This document shows, piece after piece, positions 59,895 to 64,000 of a DNA stretch of 64,000 nucleotides. This stretch comes from JAUASW01 sp036880965 (GTDB taxonomy: Bacteria; Pseudomonadota; Gammaproteobacteria; Burkholderiales; Burkholderiaceae_C). The DNA lies in assembly GCF_036880965.1 (NCBI RefSeq), contig NZ_JBAJMV010000001.1:310001-374000 (forward strand), given 5' to 3'. A program made the translations under genes and the position numbers. The notes under the pieces are model-generated. The model did no database searches. It had not been told where the DNA came from and was given only the letters and a program-made list of their open reading frames with translations. Position 1 is the stretch's first letter, and every line of letters begins with the position of its first letter.

Positions 59895-61088
59895 ATGAAC
59901 AGCCTCTTCATTCCCTTGCAGGAGCCTCGCCCCAGTGCGCAGGGCGGTATCGCGCTGTGGCAACTGGGTTTTCGGCCTTTTTATCTGCTGGCGGCCACGC
60001 TAGCACTGCTGACGGTGCCGCTGTGGGCGCTGCAATTTTCCGGACTTCTAGACCGCGCCTGGCTGCGCGGCGCCGTGTGGCACGGACACGAGATGGTGTT
60101 CGGCTACGCGCTTGCCGTGATCATCGGCTTTCTGTTCACTGCCGGGCGCAACTGGTCGGGGCAGCCCACGCCCACCGGGCGTCCGCTGATGGCGCTTGCC
60201 GCGTTGTGGATTGCCGCGCGCGTCCTGGTTCTGACGCCGTATGCCGAGGCAGCGGCACTGCTCAACGTGGCCGTGCCGTGGCTCGCGGCCTGGGGCTTGT
60301 GGCGCGCGCTGCGCGCTGGTGGCAACCGGCGCAACTATTTCTTTGTCGCTCTCCTGCTGATGATGGGCGCGGCCAGTGGTGCGCTGCACCTGAGCTTGCT
60401 GGGCTGGTTGCCGACGGCGCCGGGATCGTTCCTGCCACTGGCGCTGGACATCGTGCTCTTCATGGTGGCGGTGATGGCTGGCCGGGTGGTGCCGATGTTC
60501 TCCAACAACGGAGTGCCGGGCATGCAGGCGCAGCGTGAGCCGCTGGTCGAGAAAGCGGCCTTGGGCAGCGTGCTGCTGCTGATGCTGCTGGACGGTCTTG
60601 GCATCGATGGCGTTCCTCTGTGTATCGTCCTGCCGCTGGCGTTCGGCGCCCATCTGCTGCGCTGGTGGCTGTGGCAACCGTGGAAGAGCCTGCGCAACCC
60701 GCTGGTATGGGTGTTGCATGCCGCGTATCTGTGGCTACCGATCCATCTGGCGCTACGTACCGCCGCCAGCCTAGGCTGGATCGTTGCCGGCCCCGCCACA
60801 CATGCTCTGACGGTCGGCGTGATCGGCCTGATAACGCTCGGCATGATCACCCGCACTGCATTGGGTCATACCGGCCGGCCGCTCAAGGCTGGGCCTTTCG
60901 AGCAGGCAGCATTTCTGGCGATGTTGGGAGCCGCCCTGGTGCGCGTGTTCTTGCCATTGGCCATCCCTTCAGCGCTGATGCTAAGCGTGCAGATGTCGGC
61001 TGCGCTATGGAGCTTGGCCTTCGCCTTGTACCTGTGGCGGTATACACCGATACTGCTGCGCCCGCGTGCCGATGGACTGCCGGGATAG
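59895..61088 (+). CDS. nnrS: NnrS family haem-copper membrane protein
   Basis: A 397-aa protein with twelve predicted membrane segments. NnrS helps cells tolerate NO-derived stress, in particular iron-dinitrosyl formation, and is induced by NO regulators. Family motifs are FRPFYLLAA, WHGHEMVFGYALAVIIGFLF with two likely haem-ligand His, GRVVPMFSNNGVPG and RTALGHTGRPL. It lies 15 bp after DUF2249 and 29 bp before the Rrf2 regulator. Confidence 0.93.
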   Translation: MNSLFIPLQEPRPSAQGGIALWQLGFRPFYLLAATLALLTVPLWALQFSGLLDRAWLRGAVWHGHEMVFGYALAVIIGFLFTAGRNWSGQPTPTGRPLMALAALWIAARVLVLTPYAEAAALLNVAVPWLAAWGLWRALRAGGNRRNYFFVALLLMMGAASGALHLSLLGWLPTAPGSFLPLALDIVLFMVAVMAGRVVPMFSNNGVPGMQAQREPLVEKAALGSVLLLMLLDGLGIDGVPLCIVLPLAFGAHLLRWWLWQPWKSLRNPLVWVLHAAYLWLPIHLALRTAASLGWIVAGPATHALTVGVIGLITLGMITRTALGHTGRPLKAGPFEQAAFLAMLGAALVRVFLPLAIPSALMLSVQMSAALWSLAFALYLWRYTPILLRPRADGLPG

Positions 61089-61117
61089 CCACTGGTCCAG
61101 CAAGCAAGGAAATCGCG

Positions 61118-61600
61118 ATGCGACTGACTACGATGACTGACTATGCGCTGCGCCTGCTGATCTACCTGGGACAGCATCCTGAGCGCCTGTGCACAACCGC
61201 CGAGGTGGCGCAAGCCTATGGCATCTCAGAGGCGCACCTGACCAAGATCACCCACCAACTGGGGCTGGGCGGCTGGATCAACACAGTGCGAGGCAAAGGT
61301 GGCGGAATGAAGCTCGCGTTGCCGCCCGAGGACATCATGCTCGGAGAACTGGTTCGTGCCGTGGAGCCTGATTTCTACTTGGTCGAGTGCCTGGGCCAGA
61401 ACAACGCCTGCGCCATTACCGGCGCCTGCGCGCTGACCGGCGTATTCAACGACGCGCTGGCTGCCTTTCTTGAACAACTTGACCGACACAGCTTGGCTGA
61501 CATGCTGCGACCTCGGCGCGCGGCTGCAACGCGCGGCAAGGTGATCGCACTACCGAAGAATGGGCAGCGTGCCACGCCCAAGCGCAGTCTAGAAGCCTGA
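61118..61600 (+). CDS. nsrR: Rrf2-family regulator, NsrR-like NO sensor
   Basis: A 160-aa Rrf2 regulator. It starts MRLTTMTDYALRLLIYLG, with an HTH at residues ~25-50 and the Cys group ECLGQNNACAITGAC that holds an iron-sulphur cluster in NsrR. NsrR represses NO-detoxification genes until NO attacks the cluster. The frame is open far upstream into nnrS, but GGAAA near the ATG at 61118 and the family start settle it. Position within nnrS genes supports the call. Confidence 0.87.
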   Translation: MRLTTMTDYALRLLIYLGQHPERLCTTAEVAQAYGISEAHLTKITHQLGLGGWINTVRGKGGGMKLALPPEDIMLGELVRAVEPDFYLVECLGQNNACAITGACALTGVFNDALAAFLEQLDRHSLADMLRPRRAAATRGKVIALPKNGQRATPKRSLEA

Positions 61601-61605
61601 TCTCC

Positions 61606-63012
61606 ATGCCTCCTGATTCCGCCTCGGCCGCCCGCCAGGTCAGCTCTCTCTACGCCGCCGAGGCCAAGGTCTACCCGCGCTCGGTCAGTGGACGTTTCAC
61701 CAATTGGCGCTGGGCCATGGTCTGGATCACCCAGCTGTTCTTCTATGGCATGCCCTGGCTGCAGTGGAACGGCCGCCAAGCCTTGCTTTTCGATCTGGAA
61801 GCACAGCGCTTCTACGTGCTCGGCCTGGTGCTGTATCCACAGGACTTCATCTTCCTTGCTGCACTGCTGGTGCTCAGTGCGCTGGCGCTGTTCTTCTTCA
61901 CCGCGCTTGCCGGCCGGCTGTGGTGCGGCTACAGCTGCCCACAGACTGCGTATACCGAGCTGTTCCTGTGGATCGAACGCCATACCGAAGGCGATCGCCA
62001 AGCCCGCATCAAGCTCGATGCTGCCCCCTGGAGCGCAGCCAAGCTGGTCCGCAAGAGCGCCAAACATGGTGCCTGGATCGGATTGGCGCTAGTCACCGGT
62101 TTCAGCTTCGTCGGCTATTTCACGCCAATCCGAACGCTGGCATCAAGCCTGCCCACCCTCGGCCCCTGGGAGCTGTTCTGGGTGCTGTTCTACGCTGGCG
62201 CAACCTACGGCAATGCCGGCTGGCTGCGTGAGCAGATGTGCAAGTACATCTGCCCTTACGCGCGTTTCCAGAGCGCGCTGATCGACGCCGACTCGCTGAT
62301 CATCAGCTACGACGCCCGGCGCGGAGAACCGCGCGGCGCCCGCTCCAAGAAGAGTGCCGAGTTGCTCGCACAGGGCACGGGCGACTGCATCGACTGCACG
62401 CTCTGTGTGCAAGTCTGCCCGACCGGCATCGACATCCGCAAGGGGCTGCAGAATGAATGCATCGGCTGTGCCGCTTGCATTGACGTGTGTGACCAGGTGA
62501 TGGACAAGATCAGCGCGCCGCGCGGCCTGATTCGCTACGCCACAGAAAACGGCGTGGCCGGCGGCTGGACACGAGCACAGATGATGCGCAGGGCGCTGCG
62601 GCCGCGCGTGCTGATCTACGGCTCAGCACTCGCGGCCATGCTGATGGCTTTCGGCTGGACTCTGACGCACCGGCAGGACCTGGTGATCGATGTGATCAAG
62701 GACCGAAACACGCTGGCACGCCAGGTAGGCGACGGCGAAACTGAAAACGTCTACCGACTGCAACTGATCAACCGCACGGAGCGGCCGCTGCGCCTCACAC
62801 TGAGCGCCAGCGGCCTTCCGGGTCTGCAGTTGCAGACAGTCGGCACGGTGACAGTGCCTCCGGCAGCCATTGTGGCGCTGCCGGTGCAGTTGCGCCTGCC
62901 TCACAGCCCGGCGCTGGCGTCGGGTGCTCACGAAGTGCGGCTGCAAGCCCGTAACCAAGAGCAACTCAACACCACGTTCGAAGCCAAGGCGAGCTTCTAC
63001 CTGCCGCACTAG
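61606..63012 (+). CDS. ccoG: CcoG/RdxA/FixG-family membrane ferredoxin
   Basis: A 468-aa protein with several membrane segments, CGYSCPQTAYTELFLWIER, a C-terminal double 4Fe-4S ferredoxin region (CIDCTLCVQVCPTGIDIR and CIGCAACIDVC), and a C-terminal immunoglobulin-like domain typical of CcoG. CcoG reduces copper for cbb3 oxidase assembly. It lies 6 bp after nsrR and 4 bp before a second nnrS-type gene; here it may serve haem-copper enzymes of NO metabolism instead of, or besides, cbb3 oxidase. Confidence 0.92.
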   Translation: MPPDSASAARQVSSLYAAEAKVYPRSVSGRFTNWRWAMVWITQLFFYGMPWLQWNGRQALLFDLEAQRFYVLGLVLYPQDFIFLAALLVLSALALFFFTALAGRLWCGYSCPQTAYTELFLWIERHTEGDRQARIKLDAAPWSAAKLVRKSAKHGAWIGLALVTGFSFVGYFTPIRTLASSLPTLGPWELFWVLFYAGATYGNAGWLREQMCKYICPYARFQSALIDADSLIISYDARRGEPRGARSKKSAELLAQGTGDCIDCTLCVQVCPTGIDIRKGLQNECIGCAACIDVCDQVMDKISAPRGLIRYATENGVAGGWTRAQMMRRALRPRVLIYGSALAAMLMAFGWTLTHRQDLVIDVIKDRNTLARQVGDGETENVYRLQLINRTERPLRLTLSASGLPGLQLQTVGTVTVPPAAIVALPVQLRLPHSPALASGAHEVRLQARNQEQLNTTFEAKASFYLPH

Positions 63013-63016
63013 CACC

Positions 63017-64000
63017 ATGCGTGCGGATCCTCTGATCGCACCACACCGTCCGCTCTTTCTAGTCGGCGGCCTTTTGTGGGTAAGCAGTACGGTATGGTGG
63101 ATGGTGCAGCTATGGGAGCCGACCTCTACGCCACTGGACGTCACGATCTTGCACGGCTTGCTGATGGGTTTGAGCTTCATGCCCTGCTTCATCGCCGGCT
63201 TTTGCTTCACGACGGTACCGCGTTGGCTGGGCTTGCCCCCGGTGGACGCACGCCGACTGAGCGCCAGCGTCACGGCACTCCTGCTGGGCTGGCTGCTGGT
63301 GCTGGCGGCGGCTGGCCCGCTGGCGAGCATGACGCTGCTGACCTGGGGGCTCGCGTTGGCAGCCCTGGGCTTGGCCGGACTCTCCGGCCAACTGCTGGGC
63401 CTGTGTCGCCGGGGCGCAGCTGGTGATGCTCATCATGCCTATGCCGTGACGTCCGGCCTGGCCGTGTGCGCCCTGGCCTTGGCACTGGCAGCGGCCGGCG
63501 CAGCGCTGATGCAGCCACTGTTGATTCGCCAGGCTGCGCGCCTGGGCCTGTGGTTCGGTGTCGCCACGGTGTTTGCCGTCGCCTTGCAACGACTGAGTCC
63601 CTTCCTGCACCAGCAGGGCAAGCGCGCACCGTGGCTGTTGATACTACTGCTGCTGGGAACTTGGCTCCGCGGTGGGCTGGATCTGGCAGCGCCCTGGCTC
63701 GCCGCGCCGCCGGCGTGGATGACCATGCCAGCGGCACTGGCCTGCATGGGCCTCGCGGCTGTGCTGCTGAAGGCAAGCCTGCGTCGAGAGCTGGCTGCTG
63801 CACTAAGGACACCGCTGCTGGCCCAGTTGCATCTGGGAATCCTGTGGCTGGCCCTGAGCTTCGCACTGGAAGCCGCGGCGCTGCTGCTGACCAGCTTTGG
63901 CCAGGCCGGTCGGCTGGGACTGCTGCCACTGCACGCGCTGAGCCTGGGCTTCATGGGAACCACGCTGCTGGCTATGGTCAGCCGGGTCAGCGCCGTCCAG
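63017..64000 (+). CDS. second NnrS-family membrane protein, 3' end cut by window
   Basis: From ATG 63017 the frame stays open to the window edge (328 codons). It encodes a highly hydrophobic protein with at least nine membrane segments. LMGLSFMPCFIAGFCFTTVP near the start and LPLHALSLGFMGTTLLAMVSR near the end follow NnrS, where a His in that last helix precedes the M-x-x-R motif. It starts 4 bp after ccoG. The identity as an NnrS paralogue is likely but the end is unseen. Confidence 0.75.
   Translation, partial: MRADPLIAPHRPLFLVGGLLWVSSTVWWMVQLWEPTSTPLDVTILHGLLMGLSFMPCFIAGFCFTTVPRWLGLPPVDARRLSASVTALLLGWLLVLAAAGPLASMTLLTWGLALAALGLAGLSGQLLGLCRRGAAGDAHHAYAVTSGLAVCALALALAAAGAALMQPLLIRQAARLGLWFGVATVFAVALQRLSPFLHQQGKRAPWLLILLLLGTWLRGGLDLAAPWLAAPPAWMTMPAALACMGLAAVLLKASLRRELAAALRTPLLAQLHLGILWLALSFALEAAALLLTSFGQAGRLGLLPLHALSLGFMGTTLLAMVSRVSAVQ

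Overview
The window is GC-rich, gene-dense DNA. Its gene families and codon use suggest a denitrifying betaproteobacterium of the order Burkholderiales (Rubrivivax/Roseateles-like); this is inferred from protein family resemblance, not from a marker RNA gene, and no rRNA or tRNA was seen.

Layout. 1-11.4 kb is chromosomal housekeeping: kdsB (cut by the window start), adk, an SDR dehydrogenase, a TonB/ExbB/ExbD/ExbD energy-transduction operon with a TPR-like secreted protein, an LD-carboxypeptidase, tadA, a fused SpmA-SpmB-type membrane protein and two ThpR-like 2H phosphoesterases. 11.4-18.1 kb is a scarred accessory segment. It holds a broken ISL3 transposase, a DUF1254/DUF1214 fragment and a 5'-truncated diguanylate cyclase, then an intact binding protein - histidine kinase - binding protein cassette with no response regulator or ABC transporter beside it, and ends in a fused IS3-transposase/phage-integrase relic. 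18.6-34 kb is the nitrate respiration locus: narXL, a Crp/Fnr regulator, two narK transporters, narGHJI, a PpiC-type isomerase and a beta-carbonic anhydrase. 34.3-38.1 kb is a TetR-controlled HlyD/FtsX/LolD-type export operon with a clear candidate operator.

38.3-64 kb continues the anaerobic theme: O2-independent ubiquinone synthesis (ubiU-ubiV-ubiT), a DUF1513 protein and an indolepyruvate-type decarboxylase, a chemoreceptor, the anaerobic ribonucleotide reductase operon (nrdD, a separate small glycyl-radical ORF, nrdG) behind NrdR-like boxes, and norC-norB-norQ-(4Fe-4S membrane protein)-norD. Two Fnr/Dnr-type regulators follow, the first frameshifted. After a deletion scar with two gene tails come SirB2, a 162-bp MITE, a DGC-domain protein, DUF2249, NnrS, an Rrf2/NsrR-like regulator, a CcoG-like ferredoxin and a second NnrS-family protein that runs off the end of the window.

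Together the genes encode nitrate sensing, uptake and respiration to nitrite, NO reduction to N2O, NO-stress functions, and the oxygen-independent quinone and deoxynucleotide supply that anaerobic growth needs. No nitrite reductase (nirS/nirK) or N2O reductase (nosZ) is present here, so those steps must lie elsewhere or be absent. FNR/DNR-like palindromes lie upstream of narK, both dnr-like genes and the DUF2249-nnrS unit. The most unusual items are the split NrdD, the orphan SBP-kinase-SBP cassette, the regulator pair with one member broken, and several well-resolved rearrangement scars.
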